Notes under the pieces: model-generated
Told to the model about the DNA's origin: nothing
The model's database searches: none
The model's input: only the letters and a program-made list of their open reading frames with translations
Assembly: GCA_934540955.1 (NCBI GenBank)
Contig: CAKTCY010000005.1
Location: 1-59,204 of the forward strand
Reading direction: 5' to 3'
DNA length: 59,204 nucleotides
Source: an uncultured Faecalibacterium sp.
Lineage (GTDB): Bacteria > Bacillota > Clostridia > Oscillospirales > Ruminococcaceae
Program-made: the position numbers and the translations under genes
Shown here: one piece after another, positions 15,268 to 23,594 of the stretch
Numbering within the stretch: the stretch's first letter is position 1
Layout of the letters: every line of letters starts with the position of its first letter

Positions 15268-16851
15268 ATGAAAGCCAAACGCATTGTAAGCATCCTGCTG
15301 ACCGGCAGTATGCTGCTGTCCCTGCTGCCGGTGTCTGCACTGGCAGCTGCCCCGGTGTTCGATGCACCCGCCCAGACCACGGCGAAAAAGGCTGCACCCC
15401 TTGTACAGGAGGCCGACGCCTCCCGCAGCACCGAGGAGGAAGCCTCCACCCGCAGCAGCCGTGATCTGGACGCGGAGAACGGCACCGCCGGCAGCTTTAC
15501 CATCGACCTGAAAGCCGATGGTACGCCCACAGAATCCGGCGACGATGATCATTGGCACTACGACCCAAATTCCAACGGTCGGCTGTACCTGACCGAGGGC
15601 GTCTTTACCCTGCAGCCCTCTAAGGAACCCAACGCGGAAAGCGCCCTGCAAGTGGCAGAGCTGAACATTGAGCAAAAAGCCGACTTTGCCGGCGGCACCG
15701 TCGGCAGGCTAACCTACAATTGCGGCACCATCTCCAATGGCACCTTCCAAGGGTATGTGTACAACGGCTACAGCTACGACGACGAGTTCATCCCCGGCGT
15801 CATCCTTGACGGCACTTTCCAAGGAGAGGTAACCAACGACGGCGTCATCTCCGGTGGCCTCTTCCAAGGAACGGTGTACAACTACGAAATCATCTCCAAT
15901 GGTAACTTCCAAGGGAATGTGCGCAACTACCGAACCATCTCCGGCGGCACCTTTGAAAAGGGTATGAATCTCAAGAATTATGACGCCTCCATCACCATCA
16001 AAGACGGCCAGTTTGACGGCGCGGTTGTCACCGAAGAATGTAAATCCCCGCTTTCCATCACCGGCGGCCTGTTTACCAAAACTGTGGATGTAAGCAACAT
16101 CAGCCCGGACAAGCTTTCTGTCACCGGCGGCTATTTTGTGACCGAGCCCACCCTGCCGGAAGGCAGCGACACCCGCTTTACCACTGTGAGCGATCAGGAT
16201 GGCAGAAAATTCCAAGTGCCTGTAAATGGTGACTGGTCTGAAAGCTACACCAGTCTTTATGTCCCCCGCGGATCGTCTGAGCAGCCCAACACCATTACCG
16301 TAGAGACCCCTACGAAATTGACCGACTGCCTTGCAGACGGCGAAACCATTATGAACTCCGTAGTCAGCAAAGGCGGCAACACTTATGAGATCCCTGTGCA
16401 GAACTACGAAAAGATCGTTCTGGTGACCGAGGAGCATTCGGCACCTCCAACGGACGGCTCCGACAGCGAGCTTGACCCGGACTTCTCCTCCGGCGCAGCC
16501 GCACTCGGCGTAGTGCTGGCCACTGCGGGCTTTGGCAGCATCGCCTATATCTACGGCACCTCCGTGTACCTGTACTACGCAATGCCGGACGGCTTTATCC
16601 CCTCCACCCGGCAGGAGCTGGCCACCGTCCTTTGGACTGCTGCCGGCAAGCCCGACCCCGTAAGCACCGCACTGTATACCGACATCCCCGCTGACGCCAT
16701 CGAGCAGCAAAAGGCTGCCCGCTGGTGCGTGGAGCAGGGTCTGATGTCCGACAACGGCGCAACCTTCGGCCCGGACACCAAGGTGACCAATGCACGCATC
16801 ATCCGCGCATGGAACCGCCTGAAAAAGCTGCCCGTGACCATCACCAAATAA
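15268..16851 (+). CDS. Secreted repeat protein with C-terminal SLH-like domain (paralogue A)
   Basis: The 527-residue product has a Sec signal peptide (MKAKRIVSILLTGSMLLSLL, Ala-rich cleavage region) and a polar Glu/Ser-rich segment. The central region has repeats built on ISGGTFQG or ISNGNFQG every 12-20 residues, suggesting a beta-helix. A hydrophobic span (GAAALGVVLATAGFGSIAYI) precedes a 90-residue C-terminal module resembling one S-layer-homology domain (RQELATVLWTAAG, WCVEQGLMSDNGATFGPD). GAAAGGAG precedes ATG 15268. Function is unknown; a surface or adhesin role is inferred. Its two ends match paralogue B, its centre does not. Confidence 0.85.
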   Translation: MKAKRIVSILLTGSMLLSLLPVSALAAAPVFDAPAQTTAKKAAPLVQEADASRSTEEEASTRSSRDLDAENGTAGSFTIDLKADGTPTESGDDDHWHYDPNSNGRLYLTEGVFTLQPSKEPNAESALQVAELNIEQKADFAGGTVGRLTYNCGTISNGTFQGYVYNGYSYDDEFIPGVILDGTFQGEVTNDGVISGGLFQGTVYNYEIISNGNFQGNVRNYRTISGGTFEKGMNLKNYDASITIKDGQFDGAVVTEECKSPLSITGGLFTKTVDVSNISPDKLSVTGGYFVTEPTLPEGSDTRFTTVSDQDGRKFQVPVNGDWSESYTSLYVPRGSSEQPNTITVETPTKLTDCLADGETIMNSVVSKGGNTYEIPVQNYEKIVLVTEEHSAPPTDGSDSELDPDFSSGAAALGVVLATAGFGSIAYIYGTSVYLYYAMPDGFIPSTRQELATVLWTAAGKPDPVSTALYTDIPADAIEQQKAARWCVEQGLMSDNGATFGPDTKVTNARIIRAWNRLKKLPVTITK

Positions 16852-16877
16852 CCATCCTCACATTCATCCTTTCATAT

Positions 16878-16923
16878 ACACCGCTGCCCGGCTTGCTTCC
16901 ACAGGCCGGGCGGCGGTGTTTTT
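16878..16923 (+). terminator. Terminator of paralogue A
   Basis: ACACCGCTGCCCGGC pairs with GCCGGGCGGCGGTGT and is followed by TTTTT. Confidence 0.92.
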
Positions 16924-16940
16924 GGTCCCCCATTTTCAGC

Positions 16941-16972
16941 CATTCGCGCAGTTTTGACCCCCATTCGCGCAG
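16941..16972 (+). promoter_or_regulatory. Direct repeat upstream of surface paralogue B
   Basis: CATTCGCGCAG at 16941-16951 and 16962-16972, again 21 bases apart, copying the arrangement in front of paralogue A. An extended -10 TGGTATATT follows near 17000. Confidence 0.6.
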
Positions 16973-17055
16973 AATTTCTTTTGTTTTTGCCCAATTTGTG
17001 GTATATTTATAGTAACAAGCCCCGTATAAAAACCACACGAAAGGAGCGAAGCTTT

Positions 17056-18669
17056 ATGAAAGCCAAACGCATTGTAAGCATTCTGCTGACCGGCAGTATG
17101 CTGCTGTCCCTGCTGCCGGTGTCTGCACTGGCAGCTGCCCCGGTGTTCGATGCACCCGCCCAGACCACGGCGAAAAAGGCTGCACCCCTTGTACAGGAGG
17201 CCGACGCCTCCCGCAGCACCGAGGAGGAAGCCTCCACCCGCAGCAGCCGTGATCTGGACGCAGAAAACGGCACTGCCGAAAGCTTTACCATCCAGCTGAA
17301 CGCCGAAGGCATTCCCAAAAGCGCGGGCGACCTTAAGCATTGGACATACAGCGCTGACTCCGGTTGTTGGCTGTACAATGGCGTTTTTGCCCTGCAGCCC
17401 TCCTCGGATTCCGGAGCTGTAAGCGCATTGCAGCCAAATCTCGCTATTGTTTCTAAAGCCGAATTTAACAGCGGCACCGTCGGCGGTGAAACCTACAATA
17501 AGGGCACCATCTCCGGCGGCAACTTCCAAGGAAATGTGATCAACGACTACAGCTACGACATCGCCGCCAGCAAGTACATCTCCGGCGTCATCTCCGGCGG
17601 CATCTTCCAAGGAACGGTGTACAACTCCTGCACTATCTCCAATGGTAACTTCCAAGGGGAAGTGAGCAACCGCGGCACCATCTCCGGCGGCACCTTTGAG
17701 AAAGTTGTCGAGGTATACGCCTCCTCCCGCGATGCTCAGATCGATGGCGGAACCTTTGAAGACGGTATGGAGATCTATCCCGATGTGTACTACTCCACCA
17801 CCATCACGGACGGCCTGTTTGACGGCAAGGTTTCCACCAAAGCAGGTTTCCTCTTCAATTCACTTACGATCAGCGGCGGCCTGTTTACCAAAGCCGTGGA
17901 TGTAAGCAACATCACCAACCCGCCCAATCTTCAGATCACCGGCGGCTATTTTGCAAGCAAGCCCACTGTGCCGGAAGACAGCGGCATCTCCTTTACCTCT
18001 GTGAGCGATCGGAATTACCGAGCCTTCCATGTGCCTGTAAATGGAGACTTTTCTGAAAAGGGCTACAGCAGTCTTTTTGTCCCCCATGGATCGTCTGAGC
18101 AGCCCAACACCATTACCGTAAAGACCCCTACGAAATTGACCGACTGCCTTGCAGACGGCGAAACCATTATGAACTCCGTAGTCAGCAAAGGCGGCAACAC
18201 TTATGAGATCCCTGTGCAGAACTACGAAAAGATCGTTCTGGTGACCGAGGAGCATTCGGCACCTCCAACGGACGGCTCCGACAGCGAGCTTGACCCGGAC
18301 TTCTCCTCCGGCGCAGCCGCACTCGGCGTAGTGCTGGCCACTGCGGGCTTTGGCAGCATCGCCTATATCTACGGCACCTCCGTGTACCTGTACTACGCAA
18401 TGCCGGACGGCTTTATCCCCTCCACCCGGCAGGAGCTGGCCACCGTCCTTTGGACTGCTGCCGGCAAGCCCGACCCCGTAAGCACCGCACTGTATACCGA
18501 CATCCCCGCTGACGCCATCGAGCAGCAAAAGGCTGCCCGCTGGTGCGTGGAGCAGGGTCTGATGTCCGACAACGGCGCAACCTTCGGCCCGGACACCAAG
18601 GTGACCAATGCACGCATCATCCGCGCATGGAACCGCCTGAAAAAGCTGCCCGTGACCATCACCAAATAA
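17056..18669 (+). CDS. Secreted repeat protein with C-terminal SLH-like domain (paralogue B)
   Basis: The 537-residue product has the same layout as paralogue A. By eye the first 206 bases of the gene and about 570 bases from 18122 to beyond the stop match A without difference. The central part (about residues 75-355) keeps the ISGGTFQ-type repeat pattern but differs strongly in sequence. This is a recent tandem duplication, or older copies whose ends have been homogenised by gene conversion. The upstream promoter region is also duplicated. Function is unknown; export and surface display are predicted. Confidence 0.85.
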   Translation: MKAKRIVSILLTGSMLLSLLPVSALAAAPVFDAPAQTTAKKAAPLVQEADASRSTEEEASTRSSRDLDAENGTAESFTIQLNAEGIPKSAGDLKHWTYSADSGCWLYNGVFALQPSSDSGAVSALQPNLAIVSKAEFNSGTVGGETYNKGTISGGNFQGNVINDYSYDIAASKYISGVISGGIFQGTVYNSCTISNGNFQGEVSNRGTISGGTFEKVVEVYASSRDAQIDGGTFEDGMEIYPDVYYSTTITDGLFDGKVSTKAGFLFNSLTISGGLFTKAVDVSNITNPPNLQITGGYFASKPTVPEDSGISFTSVSDRNYRAFHVPVNGDFSEKGYSSLFVPHGSSEQPNTITVKTPTKLTDCLADGETIMNSVVSKGGNTYEIPVQNYEKIVLVTEEHSAPPTDGSDSELDPDFSSGAAALGVVLATAGFGSIAYIYGTSVYLYYAMPDGFIPSTRQELATVLWTAAGKPDPVSTALYTDIPADAIEQQKAARWCVEQGLMSDNGATFGPDTKVTNARIIRAWNRLKKLPVTITK

Positions 18670-18695
18670 CCATCCTCACATTCATCCTTTCATGT

Positions 18696-18741
18696 ACACC
18701 GCCGCCCGGCTTGCTTCCACAGGCCGGGCGGCGGTGTTTTT
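18696..18741 (+). terminator. Terminator of paralogue B
   Basis: ACACCGCCGCCCGGC pairs with GCCGGGCGGCGGTGT, followed by TTTTT. It differs from the paralogue A terminator in compensating or wobble positions only. Confidence 0.92.
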
Positions 18742-18751
18742 GCGGGCTGAA

Positions 18752-18979
18752 GCCCTCTCGTAAAAATGCGTTTGTCGCGCTCCGCAGAGCGCGACAAACG
18801 CGAAATTATAAATAATTCTTCCGCTGATGATGGCCAGAGTGCAACAACGACGACCGCCGCCAGCGGCGGAAACAGGGAGGAGTTGTTGGGGCAGCGGCCA
18901 GCAAGACGCAAGTGCCACCCAAGGCACGATGCGGATGCTGGGTGCCGCAACCCGATAGCGGAGCACATTCTAAATCGTC
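18752..18979 (+). repeat. CGCA-hairpin element, long form (E2)
   Basis: The element starts CCCTCTCGTAAAAA. Its perfect hairpin (18768-18782 with 18787-18801) has loop CGCA, then an AT-rich stretch and the core CCGCTGATGATGGCC. About 110 further bases are shared with the inverted copy at 49265-49495, and it ends GCGGAGCACATTC then AAATCGT. It fills the space between paralogue B and spoVT. Confidence 0.85.
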
Positions 18980-18984
18980 CCGCC

Positions 18985-19527
18985 TTACTCCTCCATCTGC
19001 TTTGCCAGAAAGGCCGCTGCCACCGCCACCGCCTTGCACTGGGCGTCCTCCGGGCAGGCGGCGCGGTCCTCGGTCAGCAAGCCTACTGCGCCGGTCACGT
19101 CCCCGCCCGCCAGCACCGGTGCGGCGCATAGCAGCACCCGGGGTGCGCCCTCGCAGGGCAGCAGGGTCTTTTCCGGGTTGCCCGGGCTCTGGTAGGGCTT
19201 GCGGGCGTCCATCAGCTTTTCCAGCGGCTGGCTGATGCTGCGGTCGGCCAGCTCCCGCCGCCCGCTGCCGCTGACCGCCAGAATGCGGTCCCTGTCGCAC
19301 ACAAAGGCGGTCAACGCAAACTGGCGGCTGAGCACCTCCGCCAGCTGGGCGGCAAGGGTGTTCACCTCGCCCATGGGCGAGTACTTTTTAAAGATCACTT
19401 CCCCATCGCCGGTGGTAAAGATCTCCAGCGGGTCACCCCGCCGGATGCGCTGGGTGCGGCGGATCTCCTTGGGGATCACCACCCTGCCAAGCTCGTCGAT
19501 GCGGCGCACGATACCGGTTGCTTTCAT
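18985..19527 (-). CDS. spoVT: Stage V sporulation protein T (AbrB-type regulator)
   Basis: SpoVT is a forespore transcription factor that tunes sigma-G genes, including spoVA-type genes. The N-terminal swapped-hairpin AbrB domain is clear (MKATGIVRRIDELGRVVIPK, EIRRTQRIRRGDPLEIF), followed by a GAF-like domain from about residue 55. The 180-residue length matches Bacillus SpoVT closely, which separates it from shorter AbrB proteins. ATG 19527 has AGGAGGG upstream. Confidence 0.93.
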   Translation of the reverse strand: MKATGIVRRIDELGRVVIPKEIRRTQRIRRGDPLEIFTTGDGEVIFKKYSPMGEVNTLAAQLAEVLSRQFALTAFVCDRDRILAVSGSGRRELADRSISQPLEKLMDARKPYQSPGNPEKTLLPCEGAPRVLLCAAPVLAGGDVTGAVGLLTEDRAACPEDAQCKAVAVAAAFLAKQMEE

Positions 19528-19683
19528 TCTTTTGCCCTCCTTGCGGTTTCCTTTGTATGTAGTATCTGTCAGCGGCGGCAAATTATACCGGCAGCGCATT
19601 TTTTGCTTTGCCCGCCGCATTGCGTTCCGGGCGGGGTTCTGCTACAATAAATAGGAATAAACCCAAAGAAAGCAGGTGTCCGC

Positions 19684-20934
19684 ATGGCACACATCCTTAT
19701 TCTGGGCGGCGGTGCCGCCGGACTGGCCGCTGCGCTGGCGGCTGCACAGGCCGCGCCCGCTGCCCGCGTCACGGTGCTGGAGCGCAACCCCAAGGTGGGC
19801 AAAAAGCTGCTGGCTACCGGCAACGGCCGCTGCAATCTGGACAACACCGCCATTGCGCCGGAAAAGTACTTCACCGCCGACCCCGCCGCGCTGCGGCCTT
19901 TGCTGGCGGCGGTGGATGCCGCCGCGCCGCTGGCGTGGTTTGAGCAGCTGGGGCTGTACACCCGCACCGATGAAGCCGGGCGGGTGTACCCCTATTCCAA
20001 TCAGGCGGCCGATGTGCTGTCGCTGCTGGAACTGCATTTGCAGCGGCATACCGTACAGCTGCGCACCGGCTGCACGGTAAGCACCCTGCGGCAGAGCAAG
20101 GGCGGCTACGCGGTGCAGTTTACGAACGCCGAGGGCGGCACCGAAAGCCTGCGGGCAGATGCCGTCATCTGCGCCATGGGCGGCGCTGCCGGGCCGCAGT
20201 TCGGCACGGACGGCTTCGGCACCCGCTTTGCCGCCGCCTGCGGCGGACAGCTGCGCCCGCTCTACCCCTGCCTGACCGCCCTGCAATGCGCAAAGCCGAA
20301 CAAGAGCCTTGCAGGCATCCGCGCCAAAGCCGCCGCCCGCCTGCTGGACGGCGACCGGGTGCTGGCCGAAGAAATCGGCGAGGTGCAGTTTACCGACTAC
20401 GGGCTTTCCGGCATCTGCATCATGCAGCTGTCCGGCCTGCTTGCCCCCGGGCGCAGGCCGAAGCACCCGGCGGTGGAGCTGGACCTTTTCCCCGCTGTGC
20501 CGGAGGCAGAGCTTGCAGCTCTGTTTGCGGCGCGTCTGCCGCTGCTTGCCGAGGACACGGCGGCGGCGTTCTGGCTGGGGCTTTTGCACGGCAAGCTGGG
20601 CCGCGCCCTCTGGGCTGCCGCCGCCCTGCCGGACACCGCCCCCCGCGCCCTGCCCGCAGGCAGCTGGCAGAGGCTTGCCCACGCCGCCAAGCACTGGCGG
20701 TTCGAGGGGCTGACCCCCTGCGGCTGGCGGCAGGCGCAGACCACCGGCGGCGGGCTTGCCCTGACCGAGGTGGAGCCGACCTTCCAGTTTAAGGGCTGTC
20801 CGGGGCTGTACTTCGTGGGCGAAACGCTGGACTGCGCCGGAAGCTGCGGCGGCTTCAACCTGCACTGGGCGTTCGGCAGCGGCCTTGCCGCCGGGCGGGA
20901 CGCCGCAAAGCGCCTGCACTGCGGCAGGCGGTAA
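19684..20934 (+). CDS. HI0933/BaiN-family FAD-dependent oxidoreductase
   Basis: The product is a cytosolic flavoprotein of the HI0933 (YhiN/BaiN) group. A Rossmann motif ILGGGAAGLAAALAA starts the protein, followed by NPKVGKKLLATGNGRCNLDN, a signature of this family, and the C-terminal FVGETLDCAGSCGGFNLHWAFGSG, which closes the FAD site. Length 416 is normal. Some relatives reduce bile acid intermediates, but the family is broad and the substrate here is unknown. It converges with the symporter gene at a shared terminator. Confidence 0.9.
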   Translation: MAHILILGGGAAGLAAALAAAQAAPAARVTVLERNPKVGKKLLATGNGRCNLDNTAIAPEKYFTADPAALRPLLAAVDAAAPLAWFEQLGLYTRTDEAGRVYPYSNQAADVLSLLELHLQRHTVQLRTGCTVSTLRQSKGGYAVQFTNAEGGTESLRADAVICAMGGAAGPQFGTDGFGTRFAAACGGQLRPLYPCLTALQCAKPNKSLAGIRAKAAARLLDGDRVLAEEIGEVQFTDYGLSGICIMQLSGLLAPGRRPKHPAVELDLFPAVPEAELAALFAARLPLLAEDTAAAFWLGLLHGKLGRALWAAAALPDTAPRALPAGSWQRLAHAAKHWRFEGLTPCGWRQAQTTGGGLALTEVEPTFQFKGCPGLYFVGETLDCAGSCGGFNLHWAFGSGLAAGRDAAKRLHCGRR

Positions 20935-20946
20935 GCACAAACACAT

Positions 20947-20988
20947 AAAAAGGGACTGCTGCACCATGCCGTGCAGCAGTCCCTTTTT
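20947..20988. terminator. Bidirectional terminator between flavoprotein and symporter genes
   Basis: A perfect 18-base stem (20947-20964 with 20971-20988) begins with A5 and ends with T5, so it can stop transcription from both sides. Confidence 0.95.
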
Positions 20989-20991
20989 GTT

Positions 20992-22440
20992 TTATTCTGC
21001 CGTATCCTCCGCAAGGGCCGACCATAGCGGCGGCGCGGCGCTGCCGTGCAGCTTACGGGCGAGATAGTTCTGGGTGATGCGCACCACCGTACCGGACAGC
21101 GCAATCACGCCGAGGAGGTTTGGCAGCATCATCAGGCCGTTGAAGGTGTCGGAAAGCGTCCATGCAAGGTCCAGCCGCATCACCGCGCCCAGCGGCATCA
21201 GCGCCACGAACAGCACCCGGTAAAATGCCCCTGCCCCCGCGCCGAAGAGATACTCCACGGCCTTGCAGCCGTAGCAGCTCCAGCCAAGGGCGGTGGAGTA
21301 GGCGAACAGCAGCACGCACACCGCAATGAGCTTTGACCCCAGCGCGCCGAACACGGCGTCAAAGGCCTGCCCCACCAGCGCACTGCCCGCCGCCCCGGCG
21401 GCGAGGCGTCCGGTGTCCGGCTCCACAAAGCCGGAGGTCAGCACCACCAATGCCGTCAGGGTGCACACCACCATGGTGTCCGCAAACACCTCAAAAATGC
21501 CCCACATCCCCTGCTGCACCGGCTCCCTTACGTTGGAGGCCGCGTGTACCATTACCGAGGAGCCAAGCCCGGCCTCGTTGGAAAAAGCACCCCGCTTGAA
21601 GCCCCAAGTGACCGCCCGGGACAGGCCGTAGCCTACGATGCCCCCACCGGCGGCGCGCAGCCCGAACGCGCCCTTCAGGATAGCGGCAAGCGCCGCCGGG
21701 ACGGCGGTGATGTGCACCCCTACTACGGTGAGCGCACCCACGATGTACAGCAGCGCCATGGCGGGGACAAGCCTTTCTGCCACAGCAGCCACCCGCTTTA
21801 ACCCGCCCAGCAGGATGACCGCCGACACTGCCGCCAGCACCGCGCCGGTGACAGCCTCTGGCACACCGAAGGCCGCCTGCAGATTGCCCGCGATGGAATT
21901 GAGCTGGCTCAGGTTGCCGATGCCAAAGCTTGCCAGCGCGCAGAACGCGGCAAACAGCACCGCCAGCACCTGCCCCGGCTTGCCGCCAAGGCCGTCCCGC
22001 AGGTAGTACATCGGCCCGCCGCGCCAGCCGCCCGCCGGGTCCTTGCGGCGGTAGTAGATACCCAGAACGTTCTCGGCGTAGCTGGTCATCATGCCCAGCA
22101 GTGCCATGACCCACATCCAGAACACCGCCCCCGCCCCGCCGGAGAGGATAGCGGTAGCCACCCCCACAAGGTTGCCGGTGCCGATGGTGGACGCCAGCGC
22201 GGTGCACAGGCTCTGAAACTGGCTGATGGCCTGCTCCTCGCGGGCGGTATGGGCGGTGACGCTCCGGTCGGTCAGGATAGCGCCGAGGGTGTGCCGCATC
22301 CAGTAGCCCCACCGCCGCAGCTGGAAGCCCCCGGTGCGCACCGTCAGCAGCAGCCCAGTGCCGAAGAGCAGCCCCAGCCCCATCGGTCCCCACACGATGC
22401 CGTTCACGGCCTCGACTCCCCGCATGAACCGCTCTGGCAT
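20992..22440 (-). CDS. Sodium:alanine/glycine symporter (AGCS family)
   Basis: This is an inner-membrane amino acid carrier that uses the sodium gradient to import alanine or glycine. The 482-residue product has about eleven membrane helices and the AGCS signatures ALASTIGTGNLVGVATAI and GGPMYYLRDGLGG, plus FKRGAFSNEAGLGS. Length is normal. A G-rich ribosome site precedes ATG 22440. A 39-residue gene lies 37 bases upstream on the same strand. Confidence 0.94.
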   Translation of the reverse strand: MPERFMRGVEAVNGIVWGPMGLGLLFGTGLLLTVRTGGFQLRRWGYWMRHTLGAILTDRSVTAHTAREEQAISQFQSLCTALASTIGTGNLVGVATAILSGGAGAVFWMWVMALLGMMTSYAENVLGIYYRRKDPAGGWRGGPMYYLRDGLGGKPGQVLAVLFAAFCALASFGIGNLSQLNSIAGNLQAAFGVPEAVTGAVLAAVSAVILLGGLKRVAAVAERLVPAMALLYIVGALTVVGVHITAVPAALAAILKGAFGLRAAGGGIVGYGLSRAVTWGFKRGAFSNEAGLGSSVMVHAASNVREPVQQGMWGIFEVFADTMVVCTLTALVVLTSGFVEPDTGRLAAGAAGSALVGQAFDAVFGALGSKLIAVCVLLFAYSTALGWSCYGCKAVEYLFGAGAGAFYRVLFVALMPLGAVMRLDLAWTLSDTFNGLMMLPNLLGVIALSGTVVRITQNYLARKLHGSAAPPLWSALAEDTAE

Positions 22441-22477
22441 CCCATCCCCCCTTTTTACCGTATCCTATGCAGCAGCC

Positions 22478-22597
22478 TTAATCCTCATGCGGTGCGGGGG
22501 ACTTTTCGGGTGCGGGTGCGGGAAGGGGCTCCAGCGTCAGCCAGAAGTCCTCCTGCTCCTCGCGGTCTTTTTCGTTGGTTTTTTCTGTTTGATCCAT
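22478..22597 (-). CDS. 39-residue acidic small protein upstream of the symporter
   Basis: ATG 22597 with AGGGAAG upstream opens a 39-codon frame: MDQTEKTNEKDREEQEDFWL, then a proline/alanine-rich tail ending in PHED. It is strongly acidic at first, then proline-rich, with no membrane segment. It sits in the 5' region of the symporter transcript and could be a symporter-associated microprotein. I recognise no family. Codon use agrees with the host and the frame ends just before the symporter. Confidence 0.5.
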   Translation of the reverse strand: MDQTEKTNEKDREEQEDFWLTLEPLPAPAPEKSPAPHED

Positions 22598-22670
22598 ACA
22601 GCTTCCCTGCCTTTCTGCATAAAGGGTCGCCCGGTGGGCTATGCTTTATGCACAAAAAGGAGGCAGAGCC

Positions 22671-23594
22671 ATGAAACACGCAAAACGCAGCGGCTGGCAT
22701 CCCTTTTGGGCGGCGCTGTGCGCCGCCCTGCTGGTGCTGCTGCCGCTGGTGGGCGGCACAGTACTGCTCAGCCGCGCCCAGCTGCGCAGCAGTCTGCGGC
22801 AGGCCGCAAAAAGCCAGAGCGGGGTGCCCATCCGTCTGCCCAAGGCCACCGACCGGTGCACCGTGCTGCTGTGCGTGGCAGACGAGACCCCGGGCTTTGT
22901 GCTGGCCTACCTGAACGCCGGGCAGAACTGCATCCATCTGCTGGCGGTGCCCGCCGCGCTGGAAGTGCCCTTTGGGGGCAAAAACGTCCCCCTTGCGGAC
23001 TGTTACGCCGCCGCAGGCCCCGCCCGCTGCCGGGAGGCGCTGGGCGAGGTGTTCGCCCTGCCGGAGGATACCGACTATCTTGCCATCGCCCCGGCGGTGC
23101 TGACAAAGCTGGCGGCGCGGTACGGTGCGGTGCGGGTGGGCTTTACCGGGGCGCTCACCCCGGAGCAGCTGGCGCGGTACGGCAAGGGCACCGGGGTGCA
23201 GGGCATCTCCGCCGCCGATGCCCACAGCTTTTTAGCGGCGCTGGATGCCGACACCTCTCTTTCGCCCCGGCGCAGCGCCGCCGCCCGGGCGGCGGTATGG
23301 GATGCCTTTTTCCGGCAGGCGCTGGAGCTGCTGCCCACCACCCTGCCGCAGGGTCTGCGGGAGGTGAGCGGCAGTCTGCTGACCAGCCTGACCGCCGTAG
23401 ACCTTGCAACGCTGGAGCGCACACTGGAATTTTTAGCCACCAGCGCCGAGCCAGTGGACATCACCGCCGACGCCCTGCCCGGAAAGTGGTCTGGCGGGCA
23501 CTATACGGTGTCCGAGGCCTCCCGGGCGGCGGTGCAGAGCTTTTTCAACCTCTCTCCGGCGGCGGCGCAGTCCGCATCCGGCAGCGAGCCGTAG
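22671..23594 (+). CDS. LytR-CpsA-Psr-like membrane-anchored protein, divergent
   Basis: The 307-residue product has a short basic start, one membrane helix (about residues 14-33) and an extracytoplasmic domain whose pattern recalls LCP phosphotransferases: VLLCVADE, NCIHLLAVPAALEVPFGG, then DYLAIAPAVLTKLAARYGAV. In true LCP enzymes the third block reads like SIPRDT with a catalytic Arg; here it is AVPAAL, so the key Arg is missing. It is probably a degenerate or repurposed homologue. AAGGAGG precedes ATG 22671. Its last 94 bases overlap the 3' end of the opposing MocR gene. Confidence 0.6.
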   Translation: MKHAKRSGWHPFWAALCAALLVLLPLVGGTVLLSRAQLRSSLRQAAKSQSGVPIRLPKATDRCTVLLCVADETPGFVLAYLNAGQNCIHLLAVPAALEVPFGGKNVPLADCYAAAGPARCREALGEVFALPEDTDYLAIAPAVLTKLAARYGAVRVGFTGALTPEQLARYGKGTGVQGISAADAHSFLAALDADTSLSPRRSAAARAAVWDAFFRQALELLPTTLPQGLREVSGSLLTSLTAVDLATLERTLEFLATSAEPVDITADALPGKWSGGHYTVSEASRAAVQSFFNLSPAAAQSASGSEP

